DNA of 20,830 nucleotides, from the NCBI GenBank assembly GCA_003427395.1, contig BFEA01000190.1, positions 1-20,830 of the forward strand. Direction: 5' to 3'. This DNA comes from Chara braunii (taxonomy: Eukaryota; Streptophyta; Charophyceae; Charales; Characeae). The position numbers were made by a program, and so were the translations under genes. Below are positions 8,856 to 15,989 of this stretch, in pieces. The notes under the pieces were generated by a model that saw nothing but the letters and a program-made list of their open reading frames with translations, was not told the DNA's origin and ran no database searches. Each line of letters starts with the position of its first letter. The first letter of the stretch is position 1.

Positions 8856-8959
8856 AGATGTTTGAAATACAAAAGATAATACTTTGCCCTTACCCGGCTT
8901 CGGCTGGGGACAAAGTTCAGCCACCATGCTGGAAAATGGGTCCAGCAGCGCATTGGACC

Positions 8960-8977
8960 AAAAAAAAAAAAAAAAAA
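8960..8977 (+). repeat. A18 tract, possible LINE tail
   Basis: Eighteen A residues 0.5 kb beyond the LINE stop codon. The flanks TTGGACC (left) and TTGACC (right) are similar but not a convincing duplication. Confidence 0.6.
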
Positions 8978-9000
8978 CACCTGCTTGACCAAGATCGCAT

Positions 9001-9026
9001 ATGATGATGATGATGATGATGATGAT
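9001..9026. repeat. (ATG)n microsatellite
   Basis: Eight or nine ATG/GAT triplets. Confidence 0.95.
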
Positions 9027-9193
9027 AATCAACATGCGCGTGAACACAACACACACACTGAACGTTGTTAACTTAGACGCACCATACCGAGAGGCAAGAC
9101 AACAACTGACAATCAAAAACATCTTTTTTTGGCCAAAAAATGATACCCTTGAGCTCTCACATTGCAAATAGGTACTGCCGAAATGTCGACATT

Positions 9194-9233
9194 GTTTTTT
9201 TGTTTTTTTTTTTACTTTTTTTTTTGTTTTTTT
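9194..9233. repeat. interrupted poly(T) tract
   Basis: Four T runs broken by single G, AC and G residues. Confidence 0.9.
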
Positions 9234-9401
9234 TCCTCGATGAGGCTTTTCCATCAATCGGCAAGCGAAGCCCAAGAAGAACGACGAGTCCAGACGACAT
9301 CATCCATGCACGCTAATCCTCTGCTCCCACCTTTCATCTTCCTTTATCCATCAACCACCTTCCTTCCTTCCTCTCCTCGTCTTCTGCCTCATCCTCAAAA
9401 C

Positions 9402-9455
9402 ACCTCCTCCTCCTCCTCCTCCTCTTCCTGTCTACCCAAATGGTTTTTTTTTTTT
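9402..9455. repeat. (CTC)n microsatellite and T12 tract
   Basis: About eight CTC/TCC triplets (9402-9427), then a T run at 9444-9455. The whole 9310-9430 stretch is pyrimidine-rich. Confidence 0.9.
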
Positions 9456-9478
9456 GGAACCCCACCTTAATAATACTG

Positions 9479-9613
9479 TGCCTGCAATTGTGAGGAATAG
9501 ATGGAGCGGACCGCCAGGCAAAGCCTCAATCCCGGTGGTTCTCTTACCACCACCAGGATAGAGGCCTTGCACAAGGGCCTTCCTTAAAAAAAAAAAAAAA
9601 AAGAAAAAAAAAG
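9479..9613 (+). mobile_element. SINE-like retroposon, A-tailed (copy 1)
   Basis: About 107 bp of body followed by A17-G-A9-G. ATACTG occurs on both sides (9473-9478 and 9614-9619), a weak candidate target-site duplication. The core folds back: CAAAGCCTCAATCCCGGTGG (9519-9538) pairs with CCACCACCAGGATAGAGG (within 9547-9564) around a TCTCTT loop. The same core is present at about 92% identity on the minus strand at 19204-19269. There is no recognisable tRNA, 7SL or 5S head, so the origin of the family is unknown. It was presumably moved by a LINE enzyme. Confidence 0.7.
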
Positions 9614-9694
9614 ATACTGAGAAACAGATCATCTGTTCTAACTTCAAGTTCTGATAGCACTCCTGTGGCCGATGCAACAGTTCTAAGGGCTGGA

Positions 9695-9732
9695 CCCCCC
9701 CCCCCCCCCCCCCCCTTTTTTTTTTTTTTTTC
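9695..9732. repeat. C21-T17 junction tract
   Basis: Twenty-one C residues run directly into seventeen T residues, a 38-bp perfect polypyrimidine strand capable of i-motif (C side) or triplex structures. Confidence 0.95.
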
Positions 9733-9828
9733 CAAAATCTGAGGAACCCTGCTCCAATCTATTTGTGGGGAGCAACACATGCTGGGAACCGGGCCCAGCG
9801 TCCCTTATGAAAATACACAGAACACTTT

Positions 9829-10016
9829 ATAAACGTCAATTAAGTTCAATAAACACATAATAAAGTACCGGGTCTATCACCCGGCTTCGGAGCAATCAAA
9901 AGTCATTCCGGATAATTCATGAAACATAGGAACCAAGCCAGAACCACCTGGACCCCTATTTCCCCCAAAGATGGAATACAGATCAATAAACGTCAATTAA
10001 GTTCAATAAACATATA
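9829..10016. repeat. 31-bp direct repeat, 157 bp apart
   Basis: A unit beginning ATAAACGTCAATTAAG and ending with AATAAACACATA or AATAAACATATA lies at 9829-9859 and 9986-10016 with one difference. The sequence between is not duplicated. A small hairpin CCGGGT/ACCCGG is at 9869-9885. Otherwise nothing gene-like is seen in 9735-10190. Confidence 0.8.
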
Positions 10017-10189
10017 AAAAATCCTGTACGGAAAAATAATAAAGAATAATAACAGGTATCCCCTATGCCTACCTGCCCTTCAGCAGGCAAGACGTTGTCC
10101 AAAGAAGATTCTCTATGCACTATAAGAAGATGATCTTCTGAAAAAAAAAAGGAAAAAGAAGAAAAAAAAAATTAATGTAACAAATGTTG

Positions 10190-10501
10190 TATGGGTTAAA
10201 CAGCCGGTACACACGGCCCTAGGCGTGCAGAAATTTGTCTGTCGCCCACTCCGAAAATCTCGCGGGTGGCAACTAATATCACTAGATGTGTGTTTCGACT
10301 TTCGAATATGAACCTTCTCGCAACTCTCTACGAACTTTCACGCTACGAGCAAAATGAGCATGTACTATGTGCTAATTTGCTAAACAAGGCGTCCTTTCGT
10401 TTCCTAACGGATAAATTGGGATAATGAATGCACACTCCCTGAATTCACCATGAAAGACGGAGCAATCCTGTGAAAAAAGCAAACATAAATCACGAAATAA
10501 T
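10190..10501. other. no gene recognised
   Basis: Unique-looking sequence containing CCGGTACACACGGCC (about 10204), a word of a type often seen in MITE ends, but no second arm was found. Confidence 0.4.
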
Positions 10502-10511
10502 NNNNNNNNNN
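10502..10511. other. assembly gap (10 N)
   Basis: Ten N directly followed by an A25 tract (10512-10536). The gap size is probably a placeholder, and the homopolymer likely caused it. Confidence 0.98.
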
Positions 10512-10599
10512 AAAAAAAAAAAAAAAAAAAAAAAAAGTAGGGGGAGAGTGTAATGAACCTTACATTTTCTCGTCTGCTCCATTCATCCCTCCCTAACTC

Positions 10600-10600
10600 A

Positions 10601-10635
<35 letters not shown>

Positions 10636-10637
10636 AA
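10600..10637. repeat. (TAAA)n microsatellite
   Basis: Nine TAAA units followed by A5. Further A-rich tracts lie at 10803-10816 and about 10941-10956. No gene is seen in 10640-11040. Confidence 0.95.
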
Positions 10638-11056
10638 AACAAACGAAAAGTTATTAAGAAAAGGTCCCGGGGAACAGACCTTTTCAGGACAATTTTTTGT
10701 ACACTTACTCTTCCCGCTTAGAAGCAGGAGAAATAGAAGGAGGAGGGGGGGGGAAGGGCCAAAAGAAAGAAAAGTACTCACATGGTACAAACTTGCAAAA
10801 GTAAAAAAAAAAAAAAGAAGAAGAAGAAAAAGAAAACCTATCGAGCTATGAATCGTTCTTGGAAGGGAGCTGCTAAAATCTCCCAAGGGCTTTGTTAAAT
10901 CCTCAAGAGAGATTTGAAGATTCTGAACAAAAAATCAGGGGAAAAAAAAAAAAAAAGTTACAAAAACCCTCTCTTGGAAAACCCTGCTGTATACCATCTG
11001 ACACCCCATGTGTGGCCTGAAGCTTTACACTCAGACAAAAATTGCCTCTGATTATT

Positions 11057-11142
11057 AAATTATAATTTAATTATTACTAATTACTAGTAATTAGTAATTT
11101 ATTTATTAACATTCTGGGATGCTATGCTAATTAGTAATTAGC
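11057..11142. repeat. cluster of perfect AT-rich palindromes
   Basis: Three palindromes in 86 bp: AAATTATAATTT (11057-11068); a perfect 26-bp palindrome with centre ACTAGT (11073-11098); and GCTAATTA-G-TAATTAGC (11126-11142). TAATTAGTAATTA words are shared between the second and third, suggesting local duplication and inversion. The stretch could extrude cruciforms. Confidence 0.9.
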
Positions 11143-11244
11143 CTACATTAGTGTTTTGAAATTTCTTTATAAATTTATAATAGTTTACGACAGCCCTTTT
11201 CCATATCCCATGACTATCCACACAGCCCCCGCCGCTCCTCCTCT

Positions 11245-11259
11245 CCCCCCCCCCCCCAC

Positions 11260-11291
<32 letters not shown>
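11245..11291. repeat. C13 tract followed by A29 tract
   Basis: C run 11245-11257, spacer ACCAT, A run 11263-11291. CCATA occurs on both sides of the A tract, too short to call a duplication. Confidence 0.9.
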
Positions 11292-11294
<3 letters not shown>

Positions 11295-11569
11295 CATAGA
11301 AAGCTTCCCATAGGCATCAATTTTTCTCTGCTATCGATGGCTATAGGAGATTTCGATGGCGGCCATGCAGCAACTAATATCGTCCCCCTGTGACTCCTGT
11401 CTATAATAGCTATCCGGCGTGGACATTTGCCGCGCACAGTTGCAACAATGTCGCGTACGCACTCAGAGCGACGATACGCACTTAGTCTAGAGAACGCAAA
11501 GCAAACTGCACTGTCGTATCTGAAACCTCTTATTCACACAAGCTGCGGACGGAACCTTCTCCACACATT
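11292..11569. other. no gene recognised
   Basis: CpG-containing unique-looking sequence between the A29 tract and the CTG microsatellite. No supported exon. Confidence 0.4.
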
Positions 11570-11594
11570 CTGCTGCTGCTGCTGCTGCTGCTGC
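11570..11594. repeat. (CTG)8 microsatellite
   Basis: Eight CTG triplets ending in CTGCAG. Confidence 0.95.
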
Positions 11595-11609
11595 AGGCAG
11601 AACCTCAGT

Positions 11610-11890
11610 CAGCGCTTAACCATGGGTTGATGTAACACAGCTTTCCTTGTATGAGCACGGAGAAGCTGTATACACAGCTCAACCTTGGGTTGTACACAGA
11701 GCTTAACCTTAGGCTGTACTCAGCTGAAAGTGTGGCCAGAACTTAACCTTGGCTTGAAATAAACACAGCTATCCATGTATCGATCGACACCGAGCGCAGC
11801 ACATGGAACCGCAACCTTGGGTTTCAGAAAAAGGGGGTTGTGCGCAGAGCTCAACCCACTTAAAGTTGTACTCAGCTCTCTAAGTATATA
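11610..11890. repeat. degenerate array of a TTAACCTTGGGTTG motif
   Basis: Five or six imperfect copies of AGCTTAACCTTGGGTTGTAC followed by ACACAGCT recur (near 11615, 11678, 11700, 11740, 11810 and 11850). The spacing is irregular, so this is an old tandem array or repeated small insertions. Confidence 0.65.
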
Positions 11891-12076
11891 CACAATGAGA
11901 GTGTAGGTAGAAAGTCTCGTAATATGTGGGACGTGGGACGTGGGACCCGGTTTCCCGCCGCAGGTGCTGCTCCCCACCAATGGGTGGAATGGAGCCTTCA
12001 ACTGCAGAACCCCACTTACGGAGGCGGCTCATATCACCTCCCTGAGTGGTGTCCACGACTCGAAGTTTTCTTTATT

Positions 12077-12077
<1 letters not shown>

Positions 12078-12107
<30 letters not shown>
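12078..12107. repeat. A30 tract
   Basis: Uninterrupted adenine run; flanks show no duplication. Confidence 0.95.
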
Positions 12108-12109
<2 letters not shown>

Positions 12110-12130
12110 CTTGACCTTGGGCGGAAATTA

Positions 12131-12166
12131 ACAAAGCTCCCAAAAAAAAAAAAAAAAAACAAAGCT
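12131..12166 (+). mobile_element. A18 insertion with ACAAAGCT flanks
   Basis: ACAAAGCT at 12131-12138 and 12159-12166 flank CCC plus the A tract (12142-12159). As with 1352-1420, the inserted part is almost only poly(A) and the flanks look like a target-site duplication. Confidence 0.5.
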
Positions 12167-12167
12167 G

Positions 12168-12630
12168 CTCTTCTAGGTATCAACAGTGAAAGCTGCACTT
12201 GTACAAACAAACTAAGCTTAGGATGTTGTGCTAGTGAATCCTGAGCACGGCTCCCCATGTACGTGGCCTGTTTCTTACTCCTTATTCATTCCGCAGTGGC
12301 ACCAATTCACCCACCGGCTTGGAGTCACAGGCTGTTAACACACATCCTGCTACTACCAGAAACTAACTCGATAACAGTCCAGCTATGAACCTGGTCTGTT
12401 TTTGCGTAACCGGTTCATGCTAAGATAGGACAGAATTGTCCTGTCCCATCCCACCGCCGGCAACTCATCACGAAGCAGACACATGTATCTGTACGCGAAT
12501 CTGGTGCACAAAGCAGTACAGCCCCATTCTTAAAATAGGCCGCCCGAAGTATTCTGAGCTCACCCCAGAGTGCCGCAGAGCCTTAAACCGCCAGTTCACG
12601 GGCCGAGCCTTGTAGAAAGTCGCAGCAACA
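12168..12630. other. no gene recognised
   Basis: Unique-looking sequence leading into the tRNA-like segment. No exon or repeat could be supported. Confidence 0.45.
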
Positions 12631-12722
12631 ACGGGCGTAGCTCAGTTGATTTACCCCTGAACTGTCGAAATATGAATCGGACTCAAGTTCGAATCCAGAT
12701 ACCTTCAGATGACGAGAATAAA
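12631..12722 (+). mobile_element. tRNA-derived SINE head or tRNA pseudogene
   Basis: TAGCTCAGTTG (12638-12648) is a good pol III A box and AGTTCGAATCC (12686-12696) a near-perfect B box, about 50 nt apart as in a tRNA gene with a slightly long variable part. The D, T and acceptor stems do not pair well and no sensible anticodon stem forms, so it is not a working tRNA. The body ends near an AATAAAAC word, and a T-rich tract follows at about 12770-12794. Confidence 0.6.
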
Positions 12723-12999
12723 ACAATTCTGAATTGCCTGGGGCCGGTCAGTTCAATGACGATACCTTTTCTTTTTTCTTTTTTTTTTTTTTTAAGCTGC
12801 CTTCTCCTCATCGGGGGGACAGCCATATATTTTTCTCTCACCTCACATTTTTCTTAACGGGCGTTCTGCCATGTCATCACGGAACATATCTTTTCTTTCT
12901 TTTCAGAACCTACCTACCACTACTCCTAAGGCTATACAGGGGACCCCTGCAAACACAGCTTTCTACCTCTCTTCGGTGAAGGGAGGCCGTCGCCCTTTC

Positions 13000-13026
13000 A
13001 AAAAAAAAAAAAAAAAAAAAAAAAAA
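13000..13026. repeat. A27 tract preceded by GGCCGTCGCCCTTTC
   Basis: The sequence before the A tract resembles the 3' end of the SINE-like family (GGGCCTTTCG before its tail), so this may be a short tail-only copy. A second A15 tract is at 13073-13087. Confidence 0.5.
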
Positions 13027-13311
13027 CCCCTGGCTCGGGGATACTGGACCACGAGGGCTGGCGGCGTCAGCCAAAAAAAAAAAAAAAGAAGTGTGCCGCT
13101 CGCGGTTTCGAGAAAGCTCGGCACACAGTGCAGCGCCTCCAGGCCCGGGTGTACTGGTGGTGGTTGAAGACCTCTGCGCAGACTAACCTCCATCCAAACC
13201 TGTGGAGGCTTGGAACCGTCGCTGCGCACACCAACCCCGGGACCATCATCGAAACTTGTCAGCATAGTCCCCTTCTGGACCTTATCCCGACCCTATAGAG
13301 CGTTAGAACAT

Positions 13312-13570
13312 GGTCAGAATAGTCCTCTTCCACCAGTGGAGACGTAGAATCTGGTCAGGATGCAGAATAGTCGTCCTCCTAACCCACGGTCAGAACCTGG
13401 TCAGAATAGTCCTCTTCCACCAGTGGAGACGTAGAATCTGGTCANCGCAGAATAGTCGTCCTCGTAACCCACGGTCAGAACCTGGTCAGAATAGTCCTCT
13501 TCCACCAGTGGAGACGTAGAATCTGGTCAGGATGCAGAATAGTCGTCCTCGTAACCCACGGTCAGAATGG
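13312..13570. repeat. 87-bp higher-order tandem array
   Basis: Three nearly identical units start at 13312, 13399 and 13484, each with GGTCAGAATAGTCCTCTTCC, a GTGGAGACGTAGAATCTGGTCA part and a CAGAATAGTCGTCCTC part. Within each unit the short word GGTCAGAATAGTCC recurs in variant form. An N at 13445 replaces a few bases of unit two. Confidence 0.95.
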
Positions 13571-13740
13571 TCGTCCTTGTAACCCACGGTCAGAATAGTC
13601 CTGATGTGAATAGCCTGAGAACCTGGTCAGAAAAGTCCTTGCTGTTCAACGGTAGAGCTGTAGAACTCATGGTCAGAATAGACCTTATCCCAAAAGTATA
13701 GCCTGAAAACCTGATCATAATAGTCCTTCAAGATTCAATT
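13571..13740. repeat. decayed flank of the 87-bp array
   Basis: Diverged GGTCAGAATnGTCC words continue at about 13592, 13626, 13671 and 13713, so the array grades into older copies on this side. Confidence 0.75.
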
Positions 13741-13788
13741 GTGGAGCTTTAAGGCTGCACCCCACTGCACTGCACATTGCCCAGCCAA

Positions 13789-13944
13789 GCTCTTGGCCGT
13801 GCAGTGCGGAAGAAAGAGCCCCCTCTGCATCCTGGTATCGCTCCTGGACCAGATGCATGCTCTTGGCCGTGCAGTGCGGTGTAGTAAATCCCATAGCCAA
13901 CGCAAGAAAGAGGCCCCTCTGCATCCTGCTATTGCTCCTTGACC
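13789..13944. repeat. tandem duplication with 24-bp insertion
   Basis: Unit one, 13789-13850 (GCTCTTGGCCGTGCAGTGCGG then AAGAAAGAGCCCCCTCTGCA), recurs at 13859-13944 with 24 extra bases (13880-13903) between the two modules. CACTGCAC at about 13764 can also pair with GTGCAGTG of the unit. Confidence 0.9.
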
Positions 13945-14104
13945 AACGGAGAAAGTTACCAAAACAGGAAACTTTTCCCTGATTTTCCTGAAAAAAAGGA
14001 TGGGGACTGGGGAGGCTTGTTTTTTGTTTGTTTTCGTTTTTTTTTTCCTTTTCACTCCCCCAATCACGGCAAGGCAGAACTGCAGCTATAATTCGCTACT
14101 GCGT

Positions 14105-14143
14105 CCTACCTCCATTTCCTACCTCCGTTTCCTACCTCCGTTG
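14105..14143. repeat. 13-bp pyrimidine-rich repeat, three units
   Basis: Three copies of CCTACCTCCRTTT. It lies just upstream of a candidate exon and could serve as its polypyrimidine tract. Confidence 0.9.
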
Positions 14144-14153
14144 GCATACGAAG

Positions 14154-14238
14154 ACGTGAACGAGACCTACCCTCTAGAATGGGCACAAAAAAAATGGACC
14201 AGTGACTGCTGCAGCCAATGGGAGGGGACTCAGGGGAG
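14154..14238 (+). CDS. possible internal exon, unidentified
   Basis: The acceptor would be CATACGAAG at 14145-14153 and the donor is GGGGAG followed by GTGGGC (14239 on), a good match. The 85 nt read VNETYPLEWA-QKKWTSDCCS-QWEGTQG, rich in tryptophan, cysteine and charged residues with codon use unlike the surrounding low-complexity DNA. The open frame extends leftward through the 13-bp repeats and stops at TGA 14249-14251 if the donor is not used. No family recognised and no certain partner exon. Confidence 0.3.
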
Positions 14239-14285
14239 GTGGGCGATGTGAAAAAAACAAAACCTTCATTTCTTCCACGCCAACA

Positions 14286-14373
14286 ACAATTGCGGCCTGT
14301 GGGGTCTAAAAAAATTCTGGTAGGCGGACTGACGTTAACAGCTTCCAGGCCGACAATTGCGGCCTGAGGGGTC
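14286..14373. repeat. 21-bp direct repeat pair
   Basis: ACAATTGCGGCCTG-W-GGGGTC at 14286-14306 and 14353-14373. A second pair of similar words (ATCAGATYTTGTCC then GCGAAGCA or ACGAAGCA) follows at about 14406 and 14448, indicating repeated local duplication. Confidence 0.85.
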
Positions 14374-14629
14374 CGAAATTCTCCTTGGCAGAAGCCTGAA
14401 GGCCATCAGATCTTGTCCACGAAGCATAATCTATGGGGTCCTCACCATCAGATTTTGTCCGCGAAGCACTGGGGTACTGGCCTTAGGTCCCCCATGCATG
14501 CAGAATCGTCCTTTGTTTCTTCAATGCCCTCGTCTTCAGTACTCCTCCTCCTTGTCATCTTACGTTCTAGGACGTGCTAACCTTTGGCTTGTTGAAGCAT
14601 GCATCTGGTCCATGTGACTGAACAGGTTC

Positions 14630-14960
14630 ATGCCACGCTACCACTGAACAGCAACGAGTGTGTGATCTTAGGCCCTACAGACAGAGTTGCAGAGAGCTGC
14701 CATCCGTCGGGCACAAGTATCGGTGGGTCGCCAATCATACATGGTTTGGTTTCTGTACCTGGTTTGGCTTCTGCACCATCTTTCCCCTCCTTTTCCAGTT
14801 CACGACTGATACACACACGGTCTGCAGCGGCAACAATCGATGCGGATGGGATGTCGAGATCTCGATCATCTCGTGCAGCACGCACTGCCCATCGATCAGG
14901 AAACAGATCGACGTAGACCGACAGAACTAGAGTGGATGAATGACGGACGGGTCACAAGAG
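14630..14960 (-). CDS. possible exon, unidentified
   Basis: On the minus strand about 110 codons are open, ending at the stop near 14630. The reading contains SVYVDLFPDRWAV, then RAARDDRDLDIPSASIVAAA and EKEGKDGAEAKPG, strongly charged and with plausible codon bias. A possible acceptor is GATGGGCAG (about 14887-14895) and a possible donor GTAGGG near 14673. The two overlapping plus-strand frames look less protein-like. It could belong with the exon candidates at 15248-15338 and 15674-15779 on the same strand, but the splice phases do not join cleanly. No family recognised. Confidence 0.3.
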
Positions 14961-15035
14961 AGGATGGGAGAATGACAGATGCCTGACACATGCGTGATCG
15001 ATGAGATCATGCAAGAACTGCAACTGATTTTGCGT

Positions 15036-15087
15036 ATGCATATGTATATATACTAAAGGTGATGCATATGTATATATACTAAAGGTG
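15036..15087. repeat. perfect 26-bp tandem duplication
   Basis: Two identical copies of a unit that starts ATGCATATGTATATATAC and ends TAAAGGTG (15036-15061 and 15062-15087). The lack of differences suggests it is recent. Confidence 0.97.
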
Positions 15088-15247
15088 AAAGTGAAAGCGG
15101 CGAGCGTCACTGGGGCACAGGGTGTCGCAGATCTACCCGGCTCTTGCACACGCTGCTGACCAAGTAACCCTGTCATTCGTCGTCATTTGTCTTTGCGTAG
15201 CCATCAGATGTAGTGAAATCGTACTTGCCGCCGTGGTATTCACCCAC

Positions 15248-15338
15248 CTGCTCTTGTGGAGTTTGTTTTCTGGTCTCTTCCTGGCGTCTTCCTCCCGCTT
15301 GGTTATCAATGCCACCGCCTTCATGTCTTGAATCGGCA
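15248..15338 (-). CDS. probable internal exon, unidentified
   Basis: On the minus strand the frame reads PIQDMKAVALITKREEDARK-RPENKLHKS, a charged helix-like peptide with clear codon bias. The exon ends CAAGAGCAG followed by GTGGGT, a near-consensus donor (15247-15242). The acceptor is taken as TTCTGAAG just before it (15346-15339). The frame can be extended upstream to a stop, adding IVSSDSEV, so the true start may differ. No domain is recognised. It lies 0.3 kb from another coding-like segment on the same strand, suggesting a minus-strand gene with short exons. Confidence 0.4.
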
Positions 15339-15396
15339 CTTCAGAATCCGAAGAGACGATTCAGTCTTCGTCATCTCGCCGCAGTCTTCCCCTCTT

Positions 15397-15603
15397 CAGA
15401 CGATATCCCCCTTCAGCTGTCTGGTGGGCTTCAGAGCATGGCAATTACCGTCTTCACCTGAATAGAACGCCCGGTCATTACAGATGTATTTAGACTGAAA
15501 CTTACCCCAAATACAGCTATAATGACCATACGTTGCACGACTCAGGTTGACACAATGTGAGGAAAGGAAAGGACTCAAAGATTAGCAAGGGGGATATCGT
15601 CTG
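15397..15603. mobile_element. 207-bp element with perfect 17-bp terminal inverted repeats
   Basis: CAGACGATATCCCCCTT (15397-15413) is exactly mirrored by AAGGGGGATATCGTCTG (15587-15603). The palindromic MITE copy 3 lies inside. No target-site duplication is visible at the ends, so it may be a MITE that received a second MITE, or an inverted duplication. Confidence 0.55.
15444..15527. mobile_element. palindromic MITE (copy 3)
   Basis: Left outer arm ATTACCGTCTTCACCTGAAT, then AGAACGCCC, then the inner hairpin GGTCATTA-CAGATGTATTT pairing with AAATACAGCTATAATGACC. The right outer arm is missing. The inner part matches copies 2a and 2b. Confidence 0.8.
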
Positions 15604-15673
15604 GTGTTCCTAGAGAGCTTGCTGTCTAGAAACAACCAACACTTCAGAATGCGAAGGCACACTTGGGTCTTCG

Positions 15674-15779
15674 TCATCTGGCCACAGTCTTCTTCATCTT
15701 CCCATTGAGAAAGTCATAAACTTGCCTCATCCGGTTTTCCTTCTCCTCTCTTGCTCTCTGTGCCATCTCCTCCGGGTGC
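15674..15779 (-). CDS. probable terminal exon, unidentified
   Basis: On the minus strand a strong acceptor (CTTCTGCTGCATTGCAG, ending at 15780) is followed by 34 codons and TGA at 15676-15674. The peptide reads HPEEMAQRAREEKENRM-RQVYDFLNGKMKKTVAR, highly charged, probably helical or coiled-coil, with coherent codon use. No alternative donor is obvious, so it looks like a last coding exon. The upstream exon would lie right of 15790, where a G12 run and a T27 tract follow. No family recognised. Confidence 0.45.
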
Positions 15780-15811
15780 CTGCAATGCAGCAGAAGGACG
15801 ACAATAAACAA

Positions 15812-15900
15812 GGGGGGGGGGGGAGAAAAAAAGACGGTCACTTGGAGTCACTCCTACGATAAACAGAGGTGACTTTTTTTTTTTTTTTTTTTTTTTTTTT
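15812..15900. repeat. G12 run and T27 tract
   Basis: G run 15812-15823, then 50 bp of unique sequence, then T 15874-15900. Confidence 0.95.
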
Positions 15901-15989
15901 CCCCTCTCTTAATCGCAGCAAAGCAAGGTATCTCTTTTGTACTCCTTCCATTTTCTTTTCTTTTTCCCTTGCATGCTCCTCCTTTTTTG

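Larger units (their letters stand above)
8444..8959 (+). other. LINE 3' untranslated region
   Basis: G-rich at first (8450-8530), then a strong stem-loop and the hammerhead-related segment, ending near the A18 tract. No open frame is convincing. The assignment to the LINE rests on position only, and the part beyond about 8760 may belong to another repeat. Confidence 0.5.
4750..8977 (+). mobile_element. 5'-truncated L1-clade LINE (non-LTR retrotransposon)
   Basis: The body holds, in order, the C-terminal piece of an apurinic-type endonuclease, a reverse transcriptase, a connector and a C-terminal zinc knuckle, the ORF2 layout of plant L1 elements. ORF1 and most of the endonuclease are missing, as expected for 5' truncation during target-primed reverse transcription. 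The 5' limit is approximate (4745-4800). The 3' limit is set at the A18 tract at 8960-8977, giving a 3' UTR of about 0.5 kb, but the end could lie earlier. No target-site duplication was found. Many frameshifts and stops show it is dead. Confidence 0.85.
15328..15690. repeat. imperfect ~55-bp duplication (15328-15390 and 15635-15690)
   Basis: Both segments contain, on the minus strand, GAAGACTGnGGCnAGATGAC followed by GAAGAC and TTCGnATTCTGAAGTG. They flank the region containing the MITE copy 3 and the 17-bp inverted repeat, so the interval has been duplicated or rearranged. Confidence 0.7.

Noticed and set aside
12631-12706. Functional tRNA gene
   Set aside because: D, T and acceptor stems do not pair, and no anticodon arm is found.
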